Below, piece after piece: positions 10,665-21,463 of a stretch of 64,000 nucleotides of DNA. Both the position numbers and the translations under genes were made by a program. Positions within the stretch are counted from its first letter, which is position 1; every line of letters starts with the position of its first letter. The DNA is from Scheffersomyces stipitis CBS 6054 (lineage: Eukaryota > Ascomycota > Pichiomycetes > Serinales > Debaryomycetaceae): the NCBI RefSeq assembly GCF_000209165.1, contig NC_009068.1:682001-746000 (forward strand). Direction: 5' to 3'. Under the pieces are notes generated by a model that did not search any database, had not been told where the DNA came from, and worked only from the letters and a program-made list of their open reading frames with translations.

Positions 10665-12287
10665 ATGTCTAAGAATCAAACAATCAAAGACCAGATAATT
10701 TCCATTTCTGTTTCAGATGGCGTCGAATATGACGCTCAACAAGAGCATGAAATTGATCAGTATCTTTATCAAAAGAATTCTTGGTGGACTTATCCACACT
10801 TAAGAAAGTTACATCTTTTTGTATTTTTATGCACCCTAGCTACTACAACTAACGGTTATGACGGTTCCATGTTGAACGGTTTGCAAGTACTTCCAGCTTG
10901 GCAGGAAGCTATGGGTCACCCAGAAGGCTACAAGCTTGGTTCTCTTGCCAATGGTACACTTTTTGGTTCTGTTCTTTGTATCTTTGTTGGAGCTTGGATA
11001 TGTGACAAGATCGGTAGAAGAAATACAATCACTGCTGGTTCTGGAATTGCGGTTGTGGGTGCTGTTTTGCAAGGAGCCTCTACTAATTTTGCATTCTTTT
11101 TGAGTTCTAGAATTTTAATTGGTTTCGGTGGTGGTCTTTGTGCCATTGCTGCTCCAGCATTGATTGCTGAAATTTCTTATCCAACTTTTAGACCAACTTG
11201 TACTGCCATTTACAACACCTTCTGGTATTTTGGTGCAGTCATTGCTGCTTGGGTCACTTTTGGTACTCAAAACTTGAATGGTGGGGCAAGTTGGAGAATT
11301 CCTTCTTATCTCCAAGCGGCATTACCAGCTGTACAATTTCTCACTATTTGGTACTTTCCCGAATCACCAAGGTGGATGATTGCTAAAGGAAGAGAAGAAC
11401 AAGCCAGGAAATTCTTTTTTGAATATCACACTGGGGGTGACCAAGATGAAAGATCTGTTAAATTGGTAGAATTTGAAATAAAAGAAATCCAAGCTGCTTT
11501 GGAGATGGAAAAGATTTGCTCAAACTCGAAATACACTGACTTCTTAACCATTCCATCTTACAGAAAGAGATTATTCTTGATTTCTTTTACTGCTTGTATT
11601 ATGCAGTTATCTGGGAATGGTTTAGTTTCCTATTATCTTGGAAAAGTCTTGACTTCAATCGGAATTGAATCTTCAAACGAGCAGCTAATTATCAACGGTT
11701 GTCTTATGATATATAACAATGTTATTGCTTTGTCCGTTGCTTTTGTTGTCTACTTATTTAGAAGACGAACTTTGTTCTTAACATCTATATCAGGTATGCT
11801 TGTCAGTTACATTGTGTGGACAGCTTTATCTGCAAAAAATCAACAAAGGAACTTTGAGGACAAGTCATTAGGAAGGGGTGTTCTTGCAATGATCTTCTTA
11901 TATTATTTTTTCTATGATATTGGTGCTAACGGTTTACCATTTTTGTATGTTACTGAAGTTTTACCTTATACTCACAGAGCAAAGGGTCTAAACGTAATGT
12001 ACGGTGTCCAGATGGTAACTTCAGTTTACAATGGTTACGTCAATCCTATTGCCATGGATGCACTTGACTGGAAGTACTACATTGTTTGGTGTTGTTTCTT
12101 GACGTTTGAGTTGGTCATTGTCTATCTTTTCTTTGTGGAAACTTACGGTTACTCTTTGGAAGAAGTTGCAAAGGTTTTCGGTGACGATGCACACTCGCCT
12201 CTCATTTCCTTAGATACTGGCAATGGCAAAACTTCCATCGAACATTTGGAACAAATTTCTTCTGTTGAAGTCGGAAAAAGTGTTTGA
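10665..12287 (+). CDS. MFS sugar porter, LAC12-like
   Basis: This 540-aa plasma-membrane sugar:H+ symporter or facilitator has 12 predicted membrane helices. Sugar-porter signatures are present: YDGSMLNGLQ in the first helix region (typical of the fungal lactose-permease/hexose group), DKIGRRN after helix 2, PESPRWMIAKGR before the central loop, and ETYGYSLEE after helix 12. The hydrophilic N-terminus (about 45 residues) and C-terminus are cytosolic. The exact sugar cannot be read from sequence; lactose, cellobiose-type disaccharides or hexoses are all possible. A tRNA gene and a second transporter lie downstream, suggesting an accessory nutrient region. The ATG at 10665 follows an A-rich context. 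Confidence 0.9.
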   Translation: MSKNQTIKDQIISISVSDGVEYDAQQEHEIDQYLYQKNSWWTYPHLRKLHLFVFLCTLATTTNGYDGSMLNGLQVLPAWQEAMGHPEGYKLGSLANGTLFGSVLCIFVGAWICDKIGRRNTITAGSGIAVVGAVLQGASTNFAFFLSSRILIGFGGGLCAIAAPALIAEISYPTFRPTCTAIYNTFWYFGAVIAAWVTFGTQNLNGGASWRIPSYLQAALPAVQFLTIWYFPESPRWMIAKGREEQARKFFFEYHTGGDQDERSVKLVEFEIKEIQAALEMEKICSNSKYTDFLTIPSYRKRLFLISFTACIMQLSGNGLVSYYLGKVLTSIGIESSNEQLIINGCLMIYNNVIALSVAFVVYLFRRRTLFLTSISGMLVSYIVWTALSAKNQQRNFEDKSLGRGVLAMIFLYYFFYDIGANGLPFLYVTEVLPYTHRAKGLNVMYGVQMVTSVYNGYVNPIAMDALDWKYYIVWCCFLTFELVIVYLFFVETYGYSLEEVAKVFGDDAHSPLISLDTGNGKTSIEHLEQISSVEVGKSV

Positions 12288-12990
12288 GTAGATTTTTCAA
12301 TTCTTTCCAATGCAAAAAGAATCCGTTCTAATGTTCTGGAAATTGCTGAGATGCTTTATATAATTTGTAGTTCATATTCTGATATGGCCGATGAATAAAC
12401 AAGATCTTTGAATCTTTGATCTGTAAAATGTAGATTTGGCTTATTCTTCAGCGAAGCAAGACTTTATCACTGTCATATGTAACTGAGAGTTTTGAAAATT
12501 ACTTAATTTCACAACATTTTTTTGGAAAATACCATTACCAGATTCAAACAAGAGTTATTAATTTACAAACTTAAGTTTAGGAAGTCATTTGTTTTAATAT
12601 AATTTACTCAGTTATAGTTAGTTTAATACGAATGCAGTATTTGTTGGAATCTTGAAATTGAGAGGAAGAACCATCAATTATCTATATTTAATCAAGTTTG
12701 GAGAGTAGATACTTTTTCAAAACGGTATGTATCGTGAATAAAGAAATCTTCTTTACGTCTAGTTTTACCAATTGACTTGTATCAAAATCAAGGCTTTTTA
12801 TTGCACAGTCTTTTTGAATCTTCTTCCAACCCATACAGAAAGTTTAGAGGAAGCCAAAGGGTTTAAACCCACAGTTCCCTAAAATTTAGGTGGTATTAGA
12901 AACTAGAGACTGCACCGGGAAGAATTCCTATTTTAGCGATTTTTTGTCCATGATTTGAGCTAAAAAGTGCATCGAAAGAATCGTGCGTAT
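12288..12990. other. Intergenic, sugar transporter to tRNA-Ser
   Basis: About 700 bp of AT-rich sequence with no open frame of note. It holds the transporter 3' end and the 5' flank of the tRNA gene. Confidence 0.6.
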
Positions 12991-13072
12991 GGCAACTTGT
13001 CCGAGCGGTTAAGGAGAAAGACTTGAAATCTTTTGGGCTATGCCCGCGCAGGTTCGAGTCCTGCAGTTGTCG
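12991..13072 (+). tRNA. tRNA-Ser(UGA)
   Basis: This is an 82-nt class II tRNA. The acceptor stem ggcaact pairs with agttgtc (13065-13071, one G-U), and the discriminator base is G at 13072. The anticodon stem aaaga/tcttt (13017-13021/13029-13033) encloses loop cttgaaa with anticodon TGA (13024-13026), which decodes UCA. A long variable arm (gggctatgcccgc) is typical of tRNA-Ser. The B box ggttcgagtcc is intact. There is no intron. This is not the CAG-anticodon serine tRNA that recodes CUG. Confidence 0.97.
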
Positions 13073-13081
13073 TTTTTTTTT
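13073..13081 (+). terminator. RNA polymerase III terminator (T9)
   Basis: Nine consecutive T directly follow the discriminator base of tRNA-Ser, the standard Pol III stop signal. Confidence 0.9.
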
Positions 13082-13195
13082 GCAATTTTAGCGACTTAAT
13101 AGAATGTTCATATTAAAACGGATGTACTGAAGAGAGTCAATGATCGTATTGAAGAATTAAAAATTTACATAAATAAAAAAGCAGTATTTGTAAAA

Positions 13196-14776
13196 TTAGA
13201 CAGATCTTTGTCTTGAAGGCTCGAATGGAAAAAACAAGGAGCCAATTCCAATTAGACCAATGAAAGAAGCACACACCCAAATTGGTACACTAGTGGTAGG
13301 TTTAGCGTAATAAGCAATCACTGGGACAATGAGGCCCGCTATTCTGTTGAAGACAAATGCCAACCCGGAGCCAGTAGCTCTGCAGTAACTTGGAAGACAT
13401 TCTGGTGTGTAACCGTAGAGACATCCGTAGTAGATATAGATGCAGATGTAGGCTGCTGTTGAGAAACCGAGAGCACCTGGTCTTGTTCTAACTGTCGTAT
13501 AAGCCATAAAAAAGATCATAGAAGTTATACCACCAATACAAAGAGTACCTCTTCTTCCTACCCGAGGAATTAAAATGAGAAGACCACCAATTACTGGACC
13601 AAAGAAAGACAAACAAGTGGAGAGCAAAGCATCGCCATAAACACCAGCAGCGTCGTCGGCAGAGGTATGACCACCTTTAGAAGCAATGTAAACTGGCAAA
13701 AAAGTACCCCAAAGTGGATAAGCGATACCAATACCAAACCAAGACATGAATAACATCAAGGTGTTAATGCTCATCTTCTTAGTGCTGAACAATGCTTTAC
13801 TATTTTTTATACTACTGCTGAAGAAGTCCTTCAACTTAGGGTCGCTCATCTTAAAGTCATTTTTCTTTACTTCACCACAAGCCTGCAAGTCTTCTAAGGT
13901 CAAGGAACAAGTTCTGTTGTACTTCTTAGCAATTGCCTGCAACTGCTCTACACATTCAGCATCCCTGTTGTTGGTTACCAAGAACTTTGGGGTTTCTTCT
14001 AACTTGAGCATCAATCTGATAACGGCAAAGAAGAATACTATACCTGCATCGACATACCACACATACCTCCATCCTCTGTTACTTTCAGAGGGACAGTTAT
14101 CGGCACTGGTGCAATGCCACTTTTCTGGAACAACAAAGGCATAAGCCACACCATATCCAACTGCTTGGCCAAGAGACCACCAACAGGCAAAGAAAGTCGT
14201 CAACCACTGGTAGTTGAATGGCAAGAACTCCAAAAACACTGTAGCATCAATAGCTAAGTTACCGCCTAGAGCAAATGAACTAATCGCCAACATGAAACAA
14301 TACATGGGGAAACTGCTCATGGCACCAACAAGAAAACTTAAGATGGCACAGAGGAATAGGGTCAAGTTGAAAGCAAGCTTTCTTCCAATGATATCACCAC
14401 TCAACCCCCAGAAGACACATCCCGAAAAGAGGCCAATGTAGAGAACTTGTGTGCTCAAGGGATATGTTTGGTTGAATTGCAAATTCACGTAAGTTGCAAC
14501 AGTCGACTGGGCCATACCCAAGAGAGAATCTGCAACATAACCATAGCCAGCAACGACAAAGCATTTAACATGGAACCAGGTGAACCCTATCTCGTCCAAG
14601 GCGTTGTTAACAAGGTAAATCTTTCTAGCCATTGCCTTGTCGTCGCCTTCAAGTTCCAACATATCAACAACCTCACCCGAATGTATGGATGAGACGGTAT
14701 TATCCTCCAAGTCAACGACATGGCTGACTTCTACCTTAGTTGCAAAATTCTTAGTCTTTTCTAATTCGATACTCAT
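13196..14776 (-). CDS. MFS transporter, SV2/SVOP-like metabolite:H+ symporter group
   Basis: This 526-aa major facilitator has a roughly 75-residue acidic cytosolic N-terminus and 12 predicted helices. It carries the MFS loop 2-3 signature (GLSGDIIGRK), an ALGGNLAIDATVFLEFLP segment, a charged central loop, and a RATGSGLAFVFNRIAG motif near helix 10 typical of SV2/SVOP-type transporters. It lacks the full sugar-porter PESPR motif (it has LEETPKFL), so the substrate may be an organic acid or other small metabolite. It shares a 756-bp upstream region with a divergently transcribed CocE-type hydrolase, which suggests they may act together. ATG at 14776. Confidence 0.88.
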   Translation of the reverse strand: MSIELEKTKNFATKVEVSHVVDLEDNTVSSIHSGEVVDMLELEGDDKAMARKIYLVNNALDEIGFTWFHVKCFVVAGYGYVADSLLGMAQSTVATYVNLQFNQTYPLSTQVLYIGLFSGCVFWGLSGDIIGRKLAFNLTLFLCAILSFLVGAMSSFPMYCFMLAISSFALGGNLAIDATVFLEFLPFNYQWLTTFFACWWSLGQAVGYGVAYAFVVPEKWHCTSADNCPSESNRGWRYVWYVDAGIVFFFAVIRLMLKLEETPKFLVTNNRDAECVEQLQAIAKKYNRTCSLTLEDLQACGEVKKNDFKMSDPKLKDFFSSSIKNSKALFSTKKMSINTLMLFMSWFGIGIAYPLWGTFLPVYIASKGGHTSADDAAGVYGDALLSTCLSFFGPVIGGLLILIPRVGRRGTLCIGGITSMIFFMAYTTVRTRPGALGFSTAAYICIYIYYGCLYGYTPECLPSYCRATGSGLAFVFNRIAGLIVPVIAYYAKPTTSVPIWVCASFIGLIGIGSLFFPFEPSRQRSV

Positions 14777-15532
14777 TTTTTCGCAGCCTTTTCTCGACCA
14801 AAGTCTTGCTACTTTTATCTAAATCAAGATTTTGCAGAACCAGATAGTTTCATATTTATACCCAAAATTGCGTCGAACTCGGAATTGATATTCATCTACA
14901 GATTAGAATCAATGCCCTCGAGTAGTAGCGATTAGGGGAACTCATGCGAGTGTATAATCCATCGAGTATACCTGCCTTGTCTGAGAAAATGTCGCTTAGA
15001 CATATCCAATTGCCCACTTGACAATTATAACCCGAATGAAGAATCTCATGAATTCCCCAACTTTCAATTGTTATCATAGTATGCGGGGACATTCCGCCGT
15101 ACTGTTACCATTTCTCTATTGTCTCAACTCGAGTTCCATGTACCTTGCTGCAGTGCTGAGGTACAAAAATCTTCAACCAGTATACATCCCTATTAAGCAG
15201 GCGTAATCGACCAGATTCTGCAGATTCTGCAAAATGATACCAAAAAAAGAACTCTCTTCCCTTATCTTGACTTGTGGCAGGTGGCCATTATAGACTGAAG
15301 TGTCAGACACTAGCGGATGGACTTATCAGGAACCCTCTCGCCAACAGATTCCGTAGTCCTCGCCATTGATATCCATCAAAGTATTGGTTTGCTCGCTAAT
15401 CATATCTATTTATTGAGCAGTGGATTTCGCAGCTAGTACTATCTGAATATAAATCTCATAAAAGTACTTCTCTGGAATTTGGAATACGAATAATTTCAGA
15501 TAACAGTTGTAATTTATTTTGTAAAAGATAAG
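14777..15532. promoter_or_regulatory. Shared upstream region of MFS transporter and CocE-type hydrolase
   Basis: This 756-bp gap lies between divergent start codons. It contains a perfect 9-bp tandem repeat (agattctgc x2, 15213-15230) and short inverted repeats such as actcatgcgagt (near 14939). No known operator is identified. Joint regulation is inferred from the head-to-head arrangement only. Confidence 0.5.
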
Positions 15533-17668
15533 ATGGTTTTCAACGTTCCCGAATCGGGGGAAAGAATCACCGTTAAGCCTGAAGAGTTGCCCTTTGAGGT
15601 TGTCAAGGTTGAGGACATACAGATTCCTACCAGAGACGGTTCCATTTTGTATGCTCATTTGTGGATCCCCAAGTGCGCCTACGATGCTAGCGAAATTAAG
15701 GTAGGTACCTTGGTTGAGTATATTCCGTATAGGAAAAGTGACTTCACAGCCATCCGAGACTCCATCCGCCATCCCTATTATGCTGGCTATGGGTTTGCAT
15801 CATTAAGAGTTGACATGAGAGGAAGCGGAGACTCCGACGGAATCTTGCAAGGAGAGTACCTACTCCAGGAACAAGAGGACAATTTGGATGTATTTGACTG
15901 GATTATTAAACAGTCGTGGTCCAACGAGAGAATTGGCCAGTTCGGCAAATCATGGGGTGGTTTTAACAGTCTTCAGATTGCTGCTAGGCAGCATCCTGCT
16001 TTGAAGGCTATAATCACTTTGAACTCTACAGACGATCGTTATTCTGACGATGTCCATTATCGTGGAGGTTGTTTACTTGCTTCTGACATGTTGTGGTGGG
16101 CTCTGACAATGTTTGCTTATAATGCCCGGCCTCAAGATCCTCGAGTCAGAAAGGACTGGAGGGAGAACTGGTTGGAACGACTTGAACTAGAACCCAATGC
16201 AATTGAATGGGTTAAACATCAGACAAGAGACGATTTCTGGAAACACGGCTCTGTTTGTGAAGACTACAGCAAGGTAGATATCCCCGTATTGGCTGTAGGA
16301 GGCTGGAGAGACGGCTACACCAGTGCTGTGTTCAGAATGATCCAAAACTTGCCTCACCCAGACTCAAAGGGACTCATTGGACCTTGGGTCCACGAATATC
16401 CTGAAGTCGCTACGCCTCTGCCGGGGTTAGGTTACAACCAACTTGCTGTCAAGTGGTTTGAGAAGTATTTGGTTACCGACGATAAAGTCATTAAAGAGAT
16501 CAAGGACTTGAATATACCCGAAACGTTCAGTATCGAAAATATGCCTCGATTGTCTGCGTTTATTCAGGAACCTTCTTCAATTCACGAGAGTTATACAAAG
16601 AGAGAAGGGCAATGGGTTGGATGTGAGTACGACTACAATAAATTGAATTATTCTGTATTAACCTTGAACTTACTGACTACTCAATTGGTTTCCGGCCAGC
16701 CCAGGAAGTGGTTTGGTTCACCTAAAACGATTCTCGAGTTTTCTGGCCACCAAGAATATGGTCTTTTCAGAGGTACCTGGTGTCCTTTTGGCCAAGATGG
16801 TGATTTTCCTCCCGATCAAAAGATTGAGGATTGCAAAAGTTTGAATTTCGACAGTTTACCACAAGAGAAAGAATCAAGCTTTTTGGGATTTCCAGAAGTG
16901 GAGCTCGAAATATCCAGTGATTCCGATCTTGCAATGGTGTCGGCTAGACTTATCGATATCAATCCCATAACCAAGGAGAACGTCTTGATTTCTTGGGGTT
17001 TAGTTAACTTGAATCATTTCTTGGGAACACATTCTGATCCCCAAACCTTAGAAGTTGGAAAGACTTACTCTATCAAGGTTCAATTGGATGCTGTTGGTTA
17101 CAATGTCAAGAAGGGACATGTAGTAAGATTGTCACTAAGTTCCACCGACTGGCCCTCCTCGTGGCCACTAGCCAAGACGCCAACATTGACTCTTCATGGG
17201 GGAAAGATCAAGTTGCCAATTGCACCAACGGATTTATATAAGGAGAAGGATGTCGACAAGCTTTTTCCTCACCCCGAATCCTTGGCTCCCACGGCAATCG
17301 ATGTATTGAGAAAAGAATCTAGAACTCGGTCAGTCACATACGATCCTATCAATGACACTTGGACTGTAAACGATTTCTCAGACGAGGGAAAGAGAAAGCT
17401 TGTCAGTAATGGTATGGAGATGGGGTCATGGAATAAGAATACTTGGTTCATTAAAGAAGGTAGTCCCACATCTGCTTTCAACCAGTGCGATTGGGAGTTG
17501 ACATTAGGTAGAGAAGAGGACAACTGGCAAATAAAGATTGCAAATACCTCTATAATGAAGTGCTGTGAGGTCAATTTCTACTTAGACAATAAAATTGAAG
17601 CTTTTGAAAATGACAAGAAAGTCTTTGAAAAGTCATGGAGCAACAGTATCCCAAGAAGCTTCATCTAG
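15533..17668 (+). CDS. CocE/NonD-family serine hydrolase (X-Pro dipeptidyl-peptidase S15-like fold)
   Basis: The 711-aa product has an alpha/beta-hydrolase domain (about residues 25-310) followed by the C-terminal jelly-roll domain of the CocE/X-Pro dipeptidyl-peptidase family (about 390-600). The catalytic triad is visible: nucleophile Ser140 in GKSWGGF, Asp260 in VGGWRDGY and His287 in GPWVHEYP. The motif VDMRGSGDSDG is also characteristic. Members cleave esters, amides or X-Pro peptides; the substrate cannot be told. There is no signal peptide, so it is probably cytosolic. It is divergent from an MFS transporter, suggesting uptake followed by hydrolysis. This family is patchy in yeasts, so bacterial or filamentous-fungal origin by transfer is possible but untested. 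Confidence 0.88.
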   Translation: MVFNVPESGERITVKPEELPFEVVKVEDIQIPTRDGSILYAHLWIPKCAYDASEIKVGTLVEYIPYRKSDFTAIRDSIRHPYYAGYGFASLRVDMRGSGDSDGILQGEYLLQEQEDNLDVFDWIIKQSWSNERIGQFGKSWGGFNSLQIAARQHPALKAIITLNSTDDRYSDDVHYRGGCLLASDMLWWALTMFAYNARPQDPRVRKDWRENWLERLELEPNAIEWVKHQTRDDFWKHGSVCEDYSKVDIPVLAVGGWRDGYTSAVFRMIQNLPHPDSKGLIGPWVHEYPEVATPLPGLGYNQLAVKWFEKYLVTDDKVIKEIKDLNIPETFSIENMPRLSAFIQEPSSIHESYTKREGQWVGCEYDYNKLNYSVLTLNLLTTQLVSGQPRKWFGSPKTILEFSGHQEYGLFRGTWCPFGQDGDFPPDQKIEDCKSLNFDSLPQEKESSFLGFPEVELEISSDSDLAMVSARLIDINPITKENVLISWGLVNLNHFLGTHSDPQTLEVGKTYSIKVQLDAVGYNVKKGHVVRLSLSSTDWPSSWPLAKTPTLTLHGGKIKLPIAPTDLYKEKDVDKLFPHPESLAPTAIDVLRKESRTRSVTYDPINDTWTVNDFSDEGKRKLVSNGMEMGSWNKNTWFIKEGSPTSAFNQCDWELTLGREEDNWQIKIANTSIMKCCEVNFYLDNKIEAFENDKKVFEKSWSNSIPRSFI

Positions 17669-18542
17669 GTTTGCACTTTTTCGCACCCATTATTCTTTTT
17701 ATAATTTAGTGGTTATTAAATCTATGTAGGCCAATATACCAGATACAATATCAGATTACGGTGCATTCTGTAGATATCACACAGCCAGAGGTTGCAAAAG
17801 AACTTCTATTTCGTCAAAAAAAGCAGGGGAATTGCAAAGCCATACAAAAATATTATTATTTCCTTTTGAGCCACCTCCGTATTTATTTTAAAATAGAATC
17901 GACTAAAGAAAATACGGAAATAAGTATCAGATTATTTAGGAGATCATCACCATCAACTATTTCGAAGATTTCAGTATTTCCTTTGCCCGGATAAGCACAT
18001 TATACCCAATTGAGCAATTTTTACGAAGGCATAAAATCACGGGTATACGTTGCCCCGGTTTTTGGGTGGCAGAATGCGTTTTCCAACTCCGCCTACCTTA
18101 ATCTGTTCATAACGCACCGTATATGTGCATAATTAATTCTTACATATCCATCTCGGAAGTTTACATAAGATGGAATTGTGTCATTGGAAGGAAGAATATT
18201 GACAAAAGTGCCTGGAACTCTAGAAATGACTCGAGTGAGATCTACACGGTGCTAACAAAGTGTACTCACCAAGTCCGGGGCTACATTGCCATGTAAAAAT
18301 CATAGGAGAGTCATAAGATTAAAGAAATAGGAACCAACGGAAGGGAATTTGATGGAGAATTTCCGCATTCAAATCCCATGTCATCTTTATGGTAATTTCA
18401 AATACAAAACAATAGCTCCCTAGCCAGGTAAATGCACTCTGCGACGGCCATGTTTCGGCAATAATATTTGCTATTTTAGAGATAGAACCGTGTAGTTACA
18501 CCCATTTTTTTAGATATGTAAATATATTGATTTTAATTATGT
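17669..18542. other. Intergenic between convergent hydrolase and ISN1
   Basis: At 874 bp this gap is long for a convergent pair. A 77-codon plus-strand frame (17761-17994) starts with GTG and has no family resemblance, so it is not called. An inverted pair (ggaaata near 17917, tatttcc near 17975) and gcac/gtgc around 18115 are visible but weak. Confidence 0.5.
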
Positions 18543-19979
18543 TTAGAGAAGATGGCCAATCAAGTCATCCAAGATAGCCACTGTTTCTCTGGGGTTTGCG
18601 ATCCAAACAGTACAAGCACTCAAACGAGCCTTGTAATCGTTGGCACCTAAACTGGCGAACTGGTCACCAATATGTAAGCTTTCGCTCTTTAAGATGGGAC
18701 AGATGTGGTTTATGGTCTGGTCTTGGCACAAGTACTTCTGTAAGGCTTCCACACCAAGACTCTTGTCCCCAATATCGACCCAGACATCAGATCCTCCGTT
18801 GAAGGCACAGACCTTGATATCGTCACAGGTGATCGACTCATGGAAATGCTGTGATTCTGGTTCTTCCAGAGCAATAGACGAACGTCTGGGTGGAGCCGAT
18901 ACCAACACTTCGTGCAACTTGTTGGAACAGGAAAGAACCATTTCTTCCAAGTGCTCACGAAGAATCTTGCATCCTGGGTTCGGTATGATACCAATTGATC
19001 TTTCCTTTCTGACAATAGAAGTAGTTTCCTGGAGCTGGAAACGAGCCTGTAAATGAACCAAATGCTTGTAGATGGTTTGCATGATATGAATAATTTTGTT
19101 GTTGTCCCATCTGAGCATAATGGGGAGGTGCCATTCTTTTGCATCTACAAACTTGAAGTTCTTCGTTGCATTATCGTAGCGGAATAAGTAGTTGGATTCT
19201 CCACCCATTACAAGTAAGTTCTGCTTCTGTGTTGAAGTGAGGATACAGTCTTTGCTGTTGATAGCGTCGATCAATCCTTTCAATCTCTCATAGTATTTAG
19301 CAATTCCCAGCTCTCCAGGGTATCCCGCAGCTGTGACTACCGATACGAACAAGTCCATAGATAACAACGTAATCAACCTCTTGACAACGGCATCATTTTC
19401 AGTCAACGATTTGCCATCCTCGTATAAGGTCACATCTCCATCGAAAGTGACCAACTTCAACTTGGAACCTATCTTGCGATGGTCTTTGTAGATTCTTGTA
19501 AGAGCTAAAACCTGGGCAGTATTCAAGATGACTCGAACGTCGTTGAACGAAGGACTAACAAGTCTTCTTTTCGATATGCATCGACGTTCATCCTCGATGT
19601 CAAATGCCTCTTTCAATGGTAATGCAGTAAAGAAGCGACCTACTGAGGGCACCAATTTACGCAACCTGCTCACTGCAACTTTTGTGGGGTTACGTTCGTT
19701 GATTTCATCCATGAAAATTGTATGGTCAACCAACTTTTCGACATCTGCAAAGATCTCCAGGTAACGTTTCCGACATTCAGCTGCAATGACAGACTCTTGG
19801 GTCTCTACATAGAAATCGTAGTTCTCCAACGACGTGTAATGTTCAGTGAAACCTTTATCGTAGTTCTCAATATCGGCATGGAGTACGAAGGGCACAGCCA
19901 AGAGCCCCTTGATCCACTCAATGAACTCATCTCTACGGTGGCTCTTGAGCGCATACTCAACTCTATACCTTGAAGTCAT
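18543..19979 (-). CDS. ISN1: IMP-specific 5'-nucleotidase
   Basis: Isn1 dephosphorylates IMP to inosine in purine salvage, in the cytosol. The start is placed at the ATG at 19979, giving 478 aa and the conserved N-terminus MTSRYRVEYALKSHRRDEF; the frame continues upstream only to a TTG. HAD-like catalytic motif FDGDVTLYEDG, then VVTAAGYPGELG and MGGESNYLFRY (substrate region), KERSIGIIPNPG, and FNGGSDVWVDIGDKSLGV are all diagnostic of the family. The C-terminal GDQF motif supplies metal-binding acid residues. S. cerevisiae Isn1 is about 450 aa. Confidence 0.95.
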   Translation of the reverse strand: MTSRYRVEYALKSHRRDEFIEWIKGLLAVPFVLHADIENYDKGFTEHYTSLENYDFYVETQESVIAAECRKRYLEIFADVEKLVDHTIFMDEINERNPTKVAVSRLRKLVPSVGRFFTALPLKEAFDIEDERRCISKRRLVSPSFNDVRVILNTAQVLALTRIYKDHRKIGSKLKLVTFDGDVTLYEDGKSLTENDAVVKRLITLLSMDLFVSVVTAAGYPGELGIAKYYERLKGLIDAINSKDCILTSTQKQNLLVMGGESNYLFRYDNATKNFKFVDAKEWHLPIMLRWDNNKIIHIMQTIYKHLVHLQARFQLQETTSIVRKERSIGIIPNPGCKILREHLEEMVLSCSNKLHEVLVSAPPRRSSIALEEPESQHFHESITCDDIKVCAFNGGSDVWVDIGDKSLGVEALQKYLCQDQTINHICPILKSESLHIGDQFASLGANDYKARLSACTVWIANPRETVAILDDLIGHLL

Positions 19980-20062
19980 TTCAGGTTTCAAATTGAGAAA
20001 ATGGAGTTTCAATGGCTGTAAGAGGAGAATAACAGCATTATGAAGTTGGCATAGACATTATT

Positions 20063-20425
20063 TCAACCCCAAACGTGTCTATATAAACCTGCACACTTGA
20101 GATGGGCTCCAGCAGTTTCCGGATCCAAACGAGCAGTAACGGAAGACAGATAGTAGTCAAAGGTAGAGATGGTAGTCAGTATAGTTTTTATGAGATATGG
20201 AATCAAGAAAACAACGAGAAATATGAGAGAGAAATTTATAAAAGACTTCGGATAGAATTGTACAATTGTATTTAATTCTTGGTAGATTTCCGTTACTGGA
20301 GAATGTGAGTACAGTCTAAAACAATTGCGTGAGAGACAGATTGGGAGAATACCAAAGGGTACTTCTTTGAATAGCAGATTCATTTCATGGCTTCTTCCTA
20401 AGCAGTCAAGATGAGAAACTTCCAT
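20063..20425 (-). CDS. Hypothetical small membrane protein (uncertain)
   Basis: This is a 120-codon ATG-started frame upstream of ISN1 on the same strand, ending 84 bp before its ATG. It contains one strong hydrophobic helix (FSLIFLVVFLIPYLIKTIL). No family is recognised. It may be a chance frame in the ISN1 promoter, or an unannotated membrane microprotein. Confidence 0.2.
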   Translation of the reverse strand: MEVSHLDCLGRSHEMNLLFKEVPFGILPICLSRNCFRLYSHSPVTEIYQELNTIVQFYPKSFINFSLIFLVVFLIPYLIKTILTTISTFDYYLSSVTARLDPETAGAHLKCAGLYRHVWG

Positions 20426-21463
20426 TCATATATATTAACATGAACTTTTCCATAAAATTCTTGATACATCTTCGTTTCTCATGTATATGGAATGCGCTTT
20501 TGTGTGCGCTCCGAAAAGGATATCCTCTATCTCTCAGTTTTTGTCCTTAACACCAAATTGATTCAAAGACAAGATCTTTCCGAAGAAACATCCGGCAACA
20601 GGTAGGATGTGGTAGCCAGACCATATTAATTACGGACGTGCATCTACTTGTTAATTAGAAATTACACAATGGGAAGGTATTTCTATAAATCTACTGGGGA
20701 GCGATGAGAAGACTAATAAAACAATGTCAAAGTGCCAGGAAGCTCCCATACAATTTACTACTCCTACAGTTTGAAGTTGGTTACAACAATCACAAGTAGA
20801 GTGTTCTCTGTTCTCAAGCGCCTACAAATTCTAGAGGTTCCTACCAGCTGCCAGCCTCAAATCAACTTTGAATTACTTAACCAATTCCATGTGTAAATCT
20901 ATGGCCAAAAGTTAGAGCTACGAAACTTTAAAAGGCTCTGAATTACAGACAAATGCAAGTGTCAACTGATATGCATTTGAAACTTTTTCTTAACTATGAA
21001 GGAAATGGAAAAGTTCCGTAATAATTGGATATACAGCCGGAAAAGTGAGACCAACCGTTAAGCCCCGTTGAACCTCTCATTACGGTCCCATAGTAAAACA
21101 CTAATTCCAACGGTAATCCGGCACCTAGCCAACTGGTGAACCCAGGTCCATTGTAAATTTGCAATTCACCACCCATTTCATATGTACGATTAAGTCATTA
21201 TTTTATGGGGGAGTTCCCTTTCTGACTCAATACCCCTCCATTAATTCGATGCAAATCCACATCCGCCAACGTTGAAAAAGCGCTTTAGAAGCGTTGCTTT
21301 AGTTGGCATAACGACTAAAACGACGAATTATCAAAAGCTATTATTACGACAGTTCAACGGTTTCTTAATTAAGTCAAATTGCTAATATACAAATCTTTAA
21401 AATATACAAATTAAACTACTCCTCAAGCTCATGACAAGGAGACTTATGTATTGTTCATAAAAA
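20426..21463. other. Intergenic, ISN1 upstream side to RPS4 3' end
   Basis: About 1 kb without a supported gene. A 10-bp palindrome aggatatcct lies near 20518. A 60-codon minus frame (20994-21176) is not credible. Confidence 0.5.
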
